Part shown: positions 1 to 6,453 of the stretch, in pieces
Layout: each line of letters opens with the position of its first letter
Position numbering within the stretch: position 1 is the first letter of the stretch
NCBI GenBank assembly: GCA_002440625.1
Contig: DJUV01000087.1
Location: forward strand, 1 to 17,769
Length of the DNA stretch: 17,769 nt
Direction: 5' to 3'
DNA from: Rhodobacteraceae bacterium UBA6273
GTDB lineage: Bacteria > Pseudomonadota > Alphaproteobacteria > Rhodobacterales > Rhodobacteraceae
Notes under the pieces: model-generated
Seen by the model: the letters and a program-made list of their open reading frames with translations, nothing else
Told to the model about the DNA's origin: nothing
Databases searched by the model: none
Translations under genes and position numbers: made by a program

Positions 1-69
1 CTCGATGGCGGGGGTCACGATCTCGGCCAGGCGCCGGTCGATGGCGGTCTTTGCGATGAGGTCGGTCAT
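1..69 (-). CDS. rimP: Ribosome maturation factor RimP, N-terminal fragment
   Basis: Only the first 23 codons are in the window; the gene runs off the left edge. The translation starts MTDLIAKTAIDRRLAEI, which I recognise as the beginning of RimP from Rhodobacterales. RimP helps assemble the 30S ribosomal subunit in the cytoplasm. It is normally the first gene of a rimP-nusA-infB operon, though the following genes are not visible here. The ATG at 69 is preceded by a purine-rich stretch (AGGGA) and by an intrinsic terminator inside the leader, which suggests attenuation. The identification rests on a short stretch, so it is likely but not certain. Confidence 0.8.
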   Translation of the reverse strand, partial: MTDLIAKTAIDRRLAEIVTPAIE

Positions 70-84
70 CGGTCCCTGAGGCAA

Positions 85-109
85 CAAAAAACGGGCCAGA
101 GCGGCCCGT
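85..109 (-). terminator. Intrinsic terminator in the rimP leader (attenuator candidate)
   Basis: Read on the minus strand, a 7-bp stem (103-109 with 91-97, loop 98-102) is followed directly by a run of T residues (85-91). It lies about 15 bases upstream of the rimP start codon and downstream of the predicted rimP promoter, so it would end transcription before the gene. A second stem (GCTGCG 143-148 with CGCAGC 126-131 on the minus strand) precedes it in the leader. Confidence 0.75.
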
Positions 110-163
110 CGATCTTTCCCGGTGGGCTGCGAGTTTGGACCCCGCAGCGCCGCTGTTGAGGTG

Positions 164-192
164 CATATAGGGGAACGCCCCCGAGTCTGCAA
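164..192 (-). promoter_or_regulatory. Predicted rimP promoter
   Basis: On the minus strand, TTGCAG (187-192) and TATATG (164-169) are separated by 17 bases, a good sigma-70 arrangement. Transcription would begin near 157 and give a leader of roughly 88 bases that contains two stem-loops before the rimP start at 69. Predicted from pattern only. Confidence 0.5.
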
Positions 193-236
193 GAAGGTAA
201 TGCAGTGGTGGACCGGACGGGGTGCCTATCATAGTC

Positions 237-271
237 TTGCATTCTTGGGGCGCCGAGTCTAAATGGCGCCC
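237..271 (+). promoter_or_regulatory. Possible tRNA-His promoter with inverted repeat
   Basis: TTGCAT (237-242) is followed 17 bases later by a weak TAAATG (260-265). A 7-bp inverted repeat (GGGCGCC 248-254, GGCGCCC 265-271) overlaps this area directly upstream of the tRNA. The -10 match is poor, so the promoter is tentative; the inverted repeat is plain in the sequence. Confidence 0.3.
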
Positions 272-275
272 GAGT

Positions 276-352
276 GCCGCCTTAGCTCAGCTGGTTAGAG
301 CACCAGATTGTGGATCTGGGGGTCTCCCGTTCGAACCGGGAAGGCGGTACCA
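276..352 (+). tRNA. tRNA-His (anticodon GTG)
   Basis: A full cloverleaf can be drawn. The acceptor stem is 276-282 with 342-348. The anticodon stem CCAGA/TCTGG encloses the loop TTGTGGA, giving anticodon GTG. The T arm is 325-329 with 337-341 around TTCGAAC. A73 is followed by an encoded CCA (350-352). The usual extra G at position -1 is absent (the base before is T), the first pair is G1:U72, and the discriminator is A73. This is the unusual tRNA-His form described for a clade of alphaproteobacteria. Integrative elements often insert at tRNA 3' ends, but I found no second copy of this 3' end in the window. Confidence 0.97.
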
Positions 353-671
353 CTCAAGCCATTGAAATTGCTTCGTTCTACTGTCTGCGACCGCATCCTT
401 TGTGGCCGAGTTCGCAGTTTGGTTCGCAATTTGCCGCACAAACCGACCCCGCCGGAATCGCCCGACCATCTGCGATCATTGCGCCGTTGCGGAACATTTC
501 TGCATCGATCCGTTTCCGCTCTCCGGCCAACGGTATGACGTTCTGGCCGGGCCGGAAGATGTCGGCCCGCGAACGGAGCGGCAAAGCGATGGCGAGCAAA
601 ACAGAGCGGTTCTTGGCCCTGCCCGGCTGGCCTCTGATGCTGTCCGACAGGCAGGCTGCCGACTAGAGGCT
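353..671. other. Non-coding gap between tRNA-His and histidine kinase
   Basis: No supported gene. Open frames exist on both strands, but they begin inside or run through the tRNA or lack a convincing ribosome-binding site, and none of the translations is one I recognise. There are two near-identical short stretches, TTCGCAGTTTGG and TTCGCAATTTG, around 409-433. This is the place to look for a remnant integrase or an attachment-site scar next to the tRNA, but I see neither. Confidence 0.5.
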
Positions 672-2039
672 TCAGCACGAGTCAAAGGTCAACGTTACGA
701 CCAGCCCGGGCGCATTGTCGGAAAGCACAAGCGCGGCGTCATGCAGATCGGCTATGGCGGCGACCAGTGCGAGGCCAAGGCCATTGCCCGGCGACGTTCG
801 GCTCCGCTCAAGACGGTAGAGCCTGCGAAGAACGAACTCGCGTTCCGCCTCGGGCACGCCGGGGCCGTTGTCGGCAACCGAAAAGATCACGAGCTGACCG
901 TCGTCCTCAAGAGACAGCCGGATCGTCGCGCCGACCGGCGTGTGACGCAGGCCGTTTTCGATCAGGTTGGCCACGACCTGCCCCAGGAGGTCCTTGTCGC
1001 CGCGAACGAAGATCGGACCGCTTCCCTGCCGATCGAAAGTCAGGATGTGACCACTGTCTTCGGCAGCCGGGCCGTAAATATCGGCGAAGGTCGCCACCAC
1101 GGCGGACAAGTCGACTTTCCGGAAGCGGCCCTTCGGACTTCCGCCCTCGATCTGCGCAATCTGCAAAAGCGACTGGAACACGCCGACGGCGCGGTCGGCT
1201 TCGCTTACTGCCTGTTCGACAAGATCGCTTTCAGGGGAACCCTCGGCAACGCGGCCCCGCAGGCCCTCCATCAGCACTGCAATGCGTTGAACCGGCGTCT
1301 TGAGATCGTGGGCGATGTCCGCCGATACCTGCTTCAGGGCCGCCACCGACTGCTCCTGGGCCAGCGCCATGCGATCAAGCTTGTTGCCGATACGTGCGAG
1401 GTCGTCGCGACGTCGAGGATTCTCATTAACTCTTGCGTGCATATCACCCTTCGTCAGCCGCACGAGCGTCTCTTCGATCCGCACCACTCGCTTGCCGCTG
1501 CGCATGGCGATGATGAGGGCCGCCGCGAGCGAAAGAATCACGGTCGGCACCAGACTCGAGGTGATGAGGCCAAAAAACACTTCGCCCAACTCGTCGATGC
1601 CATCGCGGCTTTGTCCGAGGATCAGCGTGCCCCGCGCATCTACTATGACCCGGAGGTCGTAGTCATGGTCCGACAGATTGTGGTCTTCGGTCATGGCGCG
1701 CAACTCAGGTGATCCATCCACCATGCGGGCGGTTGCGTTCCCGACTGCCTGTCCGTTGACCGGGAGAAAGGCGACGATGCGCTTCTCGGCATCGGCGACG
1801 AGCGCAGCAGCCCGGACTTGCTGTTCTAGCTCAGCGGTCGTCCGGGCAGTTGCGAAGCCCGCTGCGGCCTGGTCGAGCGACACCTGAAGCGCGTCTTCGA
1901 GGCCCTGGCGGATGCGAAGGTAAGCGACGCCGGTGGTGCTGACAGTCACGACGGTCATCAGAACCACGATGCCGAGAGCTTGCCGCACAGGGGTAGAGCG
2001 GAGCAAATCGAGAGCATGGGCCGCCATGGTGTCAGCCAT
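672..2039 (-). CDS. Sensor histidine kinase (HAMP, HisKA, HATPase)
   Basis: A 455-residue inner-membrane sensor kinase that would phosphorylate the response regulator encoded just upstream. TM helix 1 is at about 18-41, followed by a periplasmic sensor stretch of about 115 residues, TM helix 2 at about 157-179, and a HAMP linker (VRIEETLVRLTKGDMHARV). The HisKA box SADIAHDLKTP carries the phospho-acceptor His244. The ATPase domain shows the N box (LIENGLRHTP, Asn362), the G1 box (DNGPG, about 390) and the G2 box (GNGLGL, about 418). The ATG at 2039 overlaps the end of the regulator gene by 8 bases (ATGGCTGA), so translation is probably coupled. A TTG one codon earlier and an ATG at 2027 are alternatives. 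The signal is unknown. A scrap of mprF nearby hints at envelope or cationic-peptide sensing, which is inference. Confidence 0.93.
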   Translation of the reverse strand: MADTMAAHALDLLRSTPVRQALGIVVLMTVVTVSTTGVAYLRIRQGLEDALQVSLDQAAAGFATARTTAELEQQVRAAALVADAEKRIVAFLPVNGQAVGNATARMVDGSPELRAMTEDHNLSDHDYDLRVIVDARGTLILGQSRDGIDELGEVFFGLITSSLVPTVILSLAAALIIAMRSGKRVVRIEETLVRLTKGDMHARVNENPRRRDDLARIGNKLDRMALAQEQSVAALKQVSADIAHDLKTPVQRIAVLMEGLRGRVAEGSPESDLVEQAVSEADRAVGVFQSLLQIAQIEGGSPKGRFRKVDLSAVVATFADIYGPAAEDSGHILTFDRQGSGPIFVRGDKDLLGQVVANLIENGLRHTPVGATIRLSLEDDGQLVIFSVADNGPGVPEAEREFVLRRLYRLERSRTSPGNGLGLALVAAIADLHDAALVLSDNAPGLVVTLTFDSC

Positions 2040-2703
2040 CAATTTTGTATCCGGCGCCGCGCACGGTGCGGATCAGCTCTCGGTCAAAAGGCCGGTCGAC
2101 CTTGGCCCGCAATCGCGAGACATGGGTTTCTACGACGTTCGTCTGCGGGTCGAAGCTGATGTCCCAGACCGACTCCAGCAGCATGGTGCGTGTCTGAACA
2201 CGGCCCTTGCGCCGCAAGAGATGCTCCAGCAAGGCAAACTCGCGCGGCAAGAGGTCGATCTCGACCCCGCTGCGCGTCACGGTCCGGCGGATCAGATCCA
2301 TCCGCAAGTCGCCCGCCGACAGCACGGTTTCCGTCGCCTGCTGGACGGGGCGGCGGGCCAAAGCACCGATGCGGGCCAAGAGTTCGCCGAACGCGAAGGG
2401 CTTGACGAGATAGTCGTCGCCCCCCGCTTGCAGCCCCTCGATGCGGTCGTCGACGCCGCCGAGGGCCGTCAGGAAAATCGCCGGTGTCATCACCTTGGCC
2501 GCGCGCAGGGCGCGCACCAGCGAAAGTCCATCGAGCCCGGGCAGCATGCGGTCCACGATCAACACATCGTAGCTGCCAGAGATGGCCTGCGACAGGGCAT
2601 CCCGTCCATCCGCAACATGATCGACGACATGCCCTTCCTGCCGCAGCCCGCCAAGCAAGTAGTCAGCGATGGTCGCATCGTCTTCGATGAGCAGGAGTTT
2701 CAT
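2032..2703 (-). CDS. OmpR-family response regulator
   Basis: A 223-residue cytoplasmic DNA-binding regulator, full length for the OmpR/PhoB class. The receiver domain (about 1-115) has the acidic pair Glu7-Asp8-Asp9, the phospho-acceptor Asp51 (VLIVDRMLP), Thr79 and Lys101 (VKPF). The C-terminal winged-helix domain (about 128-222) ends with TVRGAGYKIDG, typical of the wing. It is the partner of the kinase gene that overlaps its 3' end. It lies downstream of a small membrane protein gene, separated by about 100 bases that hold a strong hairpin, so it may have its own promoter or be attenuated. The sequence type resembles the QseB/PmrA-like group, but I do not assign a gene name. Confidence 0.95.
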   Translation of the reverse strand: MKLLLIEDDATIADYLLGGLRQEGHVVDHVADGRDALSQAISGSYDVLIVDRMLPGLDGLSLVRALRAAKVMTPAIFLTALGGVDDRIEGLQAGGDDYLVKPFAFGELLARIGALARRPVQQATETVLSAGDLRMDLIRRTVTRSGVEIDLLPREFALLEHLLRRKGRVQTRTMLLESVWDISFDPQTNVVETHVSRLRAKVDRPFDRELIRTVRGAGYKIDG

Positions 2704-2771
2704 GGTGTTGAGCCGGTCGGATTGCGGAAACGTGACATTTTTCCGGCATAGGCGAAATGCTGTGCCGGCGA

Positions 2772-2801
2772 AACCTGCATCGCCTCAGCGCGATGCAGGT
2801 T
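2772..2801 (-). terminator. Hairpin between small membrane gene and response regulator
   Basis: A perfect 11-bp inverted repeat (2772-2782 with 2791-2801) begins 3 bases past the stop codon of the small membrane protein gene. On the minus strand it is followed by a short TTTCG stretch only, so termination would be partial. It could uncouple the small gene from the regulator-kinase pair. Confidence 0.55.
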
Positions 2802-2804
2802 CCT

Positions 2805-3035
2805 TCAGGCAGGCTCGCCGGCCGGACCCGATCCCGAGGTGCGGACCGGCACATGGTCCGTGGGCGCACCACGCACCTGCCGCTCCGCGCCGATCATCGC
2901 GATGCGGAAGGCGATGACCATCAGCAACCCTAGGATCGCGGCAACGCCAGCGATCAGAAGGCCGAAGCCGAGGCCAATGGCGACGACGAGGAAGAAGGTG
3001 CCGCGGGCCGCGAACAGGCGTATCTTGTCGAACAT
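2805..3035 (-). CDS. Small membrane protein of unknown function
   Basis: A 76-residue protein starting MFDKIRLFAARGTFFL. The ATG at 3035 is preceded by AAGGAG at a suitable distance, which decides the start over longer upstream possibilities. Residues about 14-48 are strongly hydrophobic and glycine-rich (LVVAIGLGFGLLIAGVAAILGLLMVIAF) and would form one long or two short membrane helices. The tail is polar, with Pro, Gly and Thr. It is encoded first in a row with the regulator and kinase and may be an accessory or target of that system. I do not recognise a family. Confidence 0.7.
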   Translation of the reverse strand: MFDKIRLFAARGTFFLVVAIGLGFGLLIAGVAAILGLLMVIAFRIAMIGAERQVRGAPTDHVPVRTSGSGPAGEPA

Positions 3036-3133
3036 TTCAAGGTCTCCTTTTCGTCCTGTAGGACAAATCTGGTGGCTGAAACCGACAGCGCGCTCTCCAA
3101 CAGAATACAAACCTGTAACATTTGGCGGGATCG

Positions 3134-3538
3134 GGCTAACCGCAGGCGGCGTTGCGACGCGGACGCCCAGACGAGCGGCAAGACCGCGGCCAACATCAAA
3201 AGAAGCGCGGCCACTCGGACGGTAGCTGCCGGAAATGGCAAGATGGTGCCAAGTGCGGCGGGATGGATTGCCAGGGCGCCGAGGCCCACGACCGTTGCCG
3301 CAATCCCGAACGAGACTGCCGCAAAAGCCGAGACCGTGGCGATGTTGTAGCCGTCAAGGCCAAGCCCCGAATAGACACGCCACCGCACCGCTCCGCCGGA
3401 CACCGCCGAAAGGCCGATCGTGTTTCCGAACGCATAGGCCATGAACCCGCCGGTCAGCACGACCGGGATCGGAAGCGGTTTGCCGATGTAGCGCAGCGCC
3501 GACCAGTCGTAGCCCGCAAGGGACAGATAGCCGCAAAG
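3134..3538 (-). pseudogene. mprF: mprF internal fragment (lysyl-phosphatidylglycerol synthase/flippase)
   Basis: About 134 residues in one minus-strand frame match the membrane domain of MprF in character: LAGYDWSALRYIGKPLP, then GNTIGLSAVSGGAVRWR and VYSGLGLDGYNIATVSAFAAVSF, with several hydrophobic helices. MprF adds lysine (or alanine) to phosphatidylglycerol and flips it, reducing killing by cationic peptides. A complete MprF has over 800 residues including a cytosolic synthase domain, so this piece lacks both its start and most of its length. On the upstream side (near 3535-3550) it is joined to the relaxase gene in another frame. On the downstream side (near 3134) it runs into the leader of the small membrane gene. 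It is non-functional as it stands. Confidence 0.8.
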
Positions 3539-4661
3539 CCGACGCCCAGGCCTTCGCTTTGAGCCCCGTCCAGACCCTCGCAAGGGCGCCGAGCGCCTTG
3601 GCCTTGCCGACCGGAGACTGGTTGGCGCGCCGCAACACTTGCCTGACCCGATCAGGGTCGGCGTCAGCGGCGGTCGTCAGCTTCGGCCTGTTGCCGTCGG
3701 CGATCTCGATCTGGCCGTCGACCACCGCCCCGACGAGGGCGAGAACGGCGTCGGCCTCGGCGCTCCGTTCGCCGGCATCCCGAATAGCCGCCTCGACGGC
3801 TGCTTCGCGCCGAATGACCTCTCTTTCGCGCGCCTCGACTGCGGTCGCGCGCACCTCAATCTCAGCCTCCCGCGCGGCGATCTTGCGCTCCTGATCCCGG
3901 CGCCACTGCTTCGGTCGGACATGGCGTGGGTTCGCAGGCGGAGCCTCGCCGCGCGCCAATGCCTCGCGGATCGCCCGCTTGCGCCGTTCGCCGCGCTTGA
4001 GGCCGAGGCTCGCGAAGGCTGCGCCGACACTGTCCTGGAGCTTCTCGTAGTCCTGGATCACTTCGAACTTCGACGGCTGCAGGAGTTTGCGCGGCGCGCC
4101 GTTCACCATGGTCTCGACGCGGGGCAGGATGACCGCATGGATGTGATATGCACTCTCGTCGCGGTCAGCGCGGGCGTGGACGACATCACCGCCGAACGTA
4201 TCCGTCAGCCACGTCACGGCCGTCTCCTCGAACTGCCGCTCGAGATCCGACGGGTCATCCCCGTTCGCGTCCGACGCCGCTGCGAACCAGTCCTGATGGG
4301 CGGTCAGGATGATCTCGCGCATCGGCCCATGCCGGCTGGGGCGGAACGGATCCTTCGGCCCTTCCGTGAACCGCTTGACGAGTTCCCGCTTGCGCTTGCG
4401 CCGCTTCAGCCCCTCGATCTCGCAAAGGAAGTTCTCCTCGCGCATCGCCGCAATCTCGGCTGCCGCCTTCGTAGCCCAATCGGCGTCGCCGATGAGCCGC
4501 CGGTTGAGGTGACTCCGGCGGCCATCGACATGGCCGAGATCGCCGCCCTTGCGGGCGCGGTGCGCCTCGTAGCCGCCGACATCTTCGGGGCGCATGCCCT
4601 CGGCGCGGGCGACGACGGGCCGCGCCTGTGGTGCTGCGGAAAGCGGGGTGTGGATCGACAT
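3354..4661 (-). pseudogene. mob: MobV/Mob_Pre-family relaxase, copy 1, C-terminus replaced
   Basis: A plasmid mobilisation relaxase that would nick an origin of transfer. Features shared with copy 2: GYEAHRARKGGD with His34, likely equivalent to the catalytic His of MobM of pMV158; GHVDGRRSHLNRRLIG; and the metal-binding motif ADRDESAYHIHAVILP (Asp168-Glu169, His173, His175). A coiled-coil region follows at about 255-300. The ATG at 4661 is chosen because GGAGGT lies just upstream (4667-4672); an in-frame ATG 13 codons earlier lacks this. Similarity to copy 2 stops near residue 370. The last 60 or so residues are read through the mprF fragment out of its frame, so the natural C-terminus is lost. 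The N-terminal nuclease domain is intact, so residual nicking activity is possible. Confidence 0.85.
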
Positions 4662-4662
4662 G

Positions 4663-4700
4663 TTGGACCTCCGGAACCGATGATCCGGAACTGGGTCCAA
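4663..4700. repeat. Inverted repeat over the start of mob copy 1
   Basis: TTGGACC plus TCCGGA (4663-4675) faces TCCGGA plus GGTCCAA (4684-4700). The repeat covers the ribosome-binding site of the relaxase gene, so it could be an operator or an RNA structure that masks translation. The same structure occurs at 17711-17746 in front of copy 2 with only small changes. Confidence 0.6.
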
Positions 4701-4769
4701 CGCCCCCGGCCGAGAAACGCGCGGGCGACGCCTCCCCGGGACCCGCGCAGAAGGGGGGTGCCAGGGGGA

Positions 4770-4822
4770 TTACTCACTAAACACTGCGCGCTCGCCGCCG
4801 TTCCGGCGCCTTCGCTCGCAGT
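4770..4822 (-). other. oriT: Candidate MobV-type origin of transfer (nic region)
   Basis: On the minus strand, about 110 bases upstream of the relaxase start, TAGTGAGTAA (4770-4779) resembles the pMV158 nic sequence TAGTGTG/TTA. Directly 5' of it lies an imperfect inverted repeat: ACTGCG (4783-4788) with CGCAGT (4817-4822), enclosing a small stem GCCG/CGGC (4797-4800 with 4804-4807). A stem next to nic, close to the relaxase gene, is the usual layout for this family. Based on motif likeness only. Confidence 0.45.
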
Positions 4823-4923
4823 ATCGTTCGCCGGGGGCGCTGCCCCCGGACCCCGCGCCGCCGCGGGCCGCCTTCCGCGGGACCGGGAGGGGCGCACCAT
4901 CCCCTCCGGACACCCCCGGGGCA

Positions 4924-5060
4924 GGGTCGTCGTTCGCCACTCCCCCTGCCGACCCCCTGGCGTCTTCCGACGGACCCGGGTCATCGTTCCGCACTCCCTC
5001 GGGACCCCCTGCTCTCGGGGGAGGTCGTTCCGCACTCCTCCCCCGAACCCCCGCCTGCTC
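4924..5060. repeat. Three iteron-like direct repeats
   Basis: Core TCGTTCCGCACTCC occurs exactly at 4984-4997 and 5025-5038, with a two-base-changed copy TCGTTCGCCACTCC at 4930-4943. Each is preceded by GGGTC- or GGAGG-like bases and followed by a C-rich stretch ending in CCCCC. Spacings between cores are 54 and 41 bases. They could be binding sites for a mobilisation or replication protein. Confidence 0.55.
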
Positions 5061-5133
5061 GCGTTCCCGCGCGGGGTCGAAAGGGGCGGCCCCTCTCGAC
5101 GCTCTCCCCGGATGCGCTCGAGGCGCGGGGGCG

Positions 5134-5180
5134 TCCGGTTCCGGGCTGCGCAGCGTCGGTGACGCGCAGCCGGAACCGGA
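5134..5180. repeat. Long hairpin upstream of the PemK-like gene
   Basis: TCCGGTTCCGGGCTGCGC (5134-5151) pairs with GCGCAGCCGGAACCGGA (5164-5180), a 17-bp stem with one bulged G and a 12-base loop. There is no T run on either side, so it is more likely a regulatory or recombination structure than a classic terminator. It ends 59 bases before the start codon of the next gene. Confidence 0.6.
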
Positions 5181-5239
5181 GCCCTGACGAGGGTGAAGGA
5201 AGGGGCTGCGGCGTCGGTCTGAAACCAACGGAGTCCTTC

Positions 5240-5794
5240 ATGCTCGATACCCAAGTCACTCACCCCGCCACCCGACCGGAGGCCTGGCAGGATCGTCTGT
5301 CGCATGGCGATGTCGTGGCGTTCCGCTTCCCCGTCGCCGATGAAGACGGCGCGCCGCCGAAATCGCGGCCCTGCCTCGTCCTCGACGTGGTGACGATTGC
5401 CGGCACGACCCTCGTCACGCTGGCCTACGGCACCACGGCCCAAAGCGACGCGAACCGCGGCTGCGAGATCCATGTCACGCGCCCCGAGGCGATGCGCGCG
5501 GCCGGCGTCCACCGTCCGACGCGCTTCGTTGGCGCGCGGCGGATCACCGTCTCCGTCGATCATTCCGGCTTCGCAGCGAACCGCGCCGGAACGCCGGTCA
5601 TCGGGCGTCTCGGCGCGCCGGAGTTCGAACGGCTGAACGCCGTCCGCGCCCGCATCCATGCCGAAGCCGACATGGCCGCCGAGCGCCATGCCACGCGCCG
5701 GCGCGAACGGAGGCGGTCGCCAGAGCATCCCATCATCGAACACCGTCGCCCGAAAAAGCACACGCTGCCCGCCAGCCCCCGGCTTGCCGGCTGA
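5240..5794 (+). CDS. PemK/MazF-fold-like protein in mobilisation cassette
   Basis: A 184-residue protein. Residues about 20-110 read like a PemK/MazF SH3-like barrel: HGDVVAFRFPVADEDG (about 22-37), then KSRPCLVLDVVTIAG with the family's RP-x-LVL signature (about 41-55), and a later GARRITVSVDH strand. PemK/MazF toxins are small ribonucleases of about 110 residues. This one has an extra, very basic tail (ATRRRERRRSPEH), so it may be a DNA- or RNA-binding derivative rather than a toxin, and no antitoxin gene precedes it. The ATG at 5240 is preceded by CGGAG, which favours it over the in-frame codon at 5159. It lies divergent from the relaxase gene. Function is inferred from fold only. Confidence 0.65.
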   Translation: MLDTQVTHPATRPEAWQDRLSHGDVVAFRFPVADEDGAPPKSRPCLVLDVVTIAGTTLVTLAYGTTAQSDANRGCEIHVTRPEAMRAAGVHRPTRFVGARRITVSVDHSGFAANRAGTPVIGRLGAPEFERLNAVRARIHAEADMAAERHATRRRERRRSPEHPIIEHRRPKKHTLPASPRLAG

Positions 5795-5800
5795 TACCCC

Positions 5801-5826
5801 GGCGGGCGCGTTCACGCGCGCCCGCC
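5801..5826 (+). terminator. Intercistronic hairpin
   Basis: GGCGGGCGCG (5801-5810) pairs with CGCGCCCGCC (5817-5826), a perfect 10-bp GC stem, 7 bases after the PemK-like stop codon. No T run follows, so it may slow or protect rather than fully end transcription before the next gene. Confidence 0.5.
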
Positions 5827-5854
5827 AAACCCATCCGTCACTCAGGAGATCCCG

Positions 5855-6271
5855 ATGAGGCCCACAAGCTTTCCCACCCAGAACACCCACCGTGTCGTGC
5901 TCTTCCAGCCCGACGCGATCCGCCCCGATTTCGAGCGCCTCGAAGACATCTGCGCCGATGCTGTCGCGGCAGCCCGCACCGCGTTCGAAGCAACCGATCG
6001 GCTGCCGCATCCCCTCTTCAAGCTGATCGAACGCCCGCTCGCTACCCTTGCCGAAGCCGTGAGCCGCCGGCGCGTCCTCAGCGATGACTACCGCTTCGCC
6101 CTCGGCGACATGCTCCGCGCCCTCGCTGCGGCCGAGATCGGGGATGCCGAGGCCGATCTCCACTACCTGCTCTGCACCGCGCTTCGCGATGCGCTCAACC
6201 TCTCGAACCGGGTCTCGGACCTCCTCGCGGCGGAAAAGGACATCGGCTGGCAGCGTGGCATGCGCGGCTGA
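5855..6271 (+). CDS. Hypothetical helical protein of mobilisation cassette
   Basis: A 138-residue protein, start supported by CAGGAG 9 bases upstream of the ATG. It is mostly alpha-helical by composition, with a central ERPLATLAEAVSRRRVLSDDYRFALGDMLRALAAAEIGDAEADLHYLL stretch and no transmembrane segment or recognised motif. It is probably in one transcription unit with the PemK-like gene. I do not recognise a family. The placement beside a relaxase gene suggests a plasmid or island housekeeping role, which is inference. Confidence 0.7.
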   Translation: MRPTSFPTQNTHRVVLFQPDAIRPDFERLEDICADAVAAARTAFEATDRLPHPLFKLIERPLATLAEAVSRRRVLSDDYRFALGDMLRALAAAEIGDAEADLHYLLCTALRDALNLSNRVSDLLAAEKDIGWQRGMRG

Positions 6272-6342
6272 CGAGGTCGCGGGCATGCGCGCTAAACGCT
6301 ACGCGGTTCCGTTTTGCGTTCAGGCAATTGAGCAAACACAAA

Positions 6343-6368
6343 GTGCCCGCACCAATAGGTGCGGGCAC
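6343..6368 (-). terminator. Perfect hairpin, probable terminator
   Basis: GTGCCCGCACC (6343-6353) pairs perfectly with GGTGCGGGCAC (6358-6368), an 11-bp stem with a 4-base loop. On the minus strand the stem is followed by TTTGTGTTTG, a weak T tract; on the plus strand there is no T run. It separates the 5855-6271 gene from the small gene at 6454. Confidence 0.5.
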
Positions 6369-6453
6369 ATCTGCGTAAGTCAATTCCTTGTCGGGCCACT
6401 CGGATCTCTCCGGTTTCGGGTTTTTCAGTGGCCCAACTGGAATGGAGACACCG

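Larger units (their letters stand above)
4662..5239. other. GC-rich non-coding region of the mobilisation cassette
   Basis: 578 bases between the divergent mob and PemK-like genes. It holds the inverted repeat at the mob start, the candidate origin of transfer, a perfect 8-bp stem with a 3-base loop (4831-4838 with 4842-4849), three iteron-like repeats (4924-5060) and a long near-perfect hairpin (5134-5180). Long open frames on both strands here are composition artefacts of very GC-rich DNA; none has a supported start. Confidence 0.6.

Noticed and set aside
276..352. tRNA-His 3' end as the attachment site of the island
   Set aside because: I found no second copy of the tRNA 3' end in the window, and the visible recombinase is of the serine type, which usually does not use tRNA genes. 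The other end may lie outside the window.
287..469. A 60-codon minus-strand frame through the tRNA-His, which could be read as the end of an integrase
   Set aside because: Its C-terminal half is only the complement of the tRNA (WYRLPGSNGRPPDPQSG is the usual misread of this kind), and no integrase motif is present upstream.
402..1712. A 436-codon plus-strand open frame over the histidine kinase gene
   Set aside because: It is the antisense shadow of a gene with clear kinase motifs and has no recognisable domain.
4924..5060. CRISPR array
   Set aside because: Only three short, imperfect and unevenly spaced repeats, no cas genes, and spacers that are themselves repeat-like.
3639..5162. A 507-codon plus-strand open frame over mob copy 1
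   Set aside because: It is antisense to the relaxase gene, which has clear family motifs, and its second half is low-complexity translation of GC-rich repeats.
4406..6286. A 626-codon minus-strand open frame across the mobilisation cassette
   Set aside because: It runs antisense to two supported plus-strand genes, through non-coding repeats and into the start of mob in another frame. The translation is Arg/Gly/Pro-rich with no motif, as expected by chance in GC-rich DNA.
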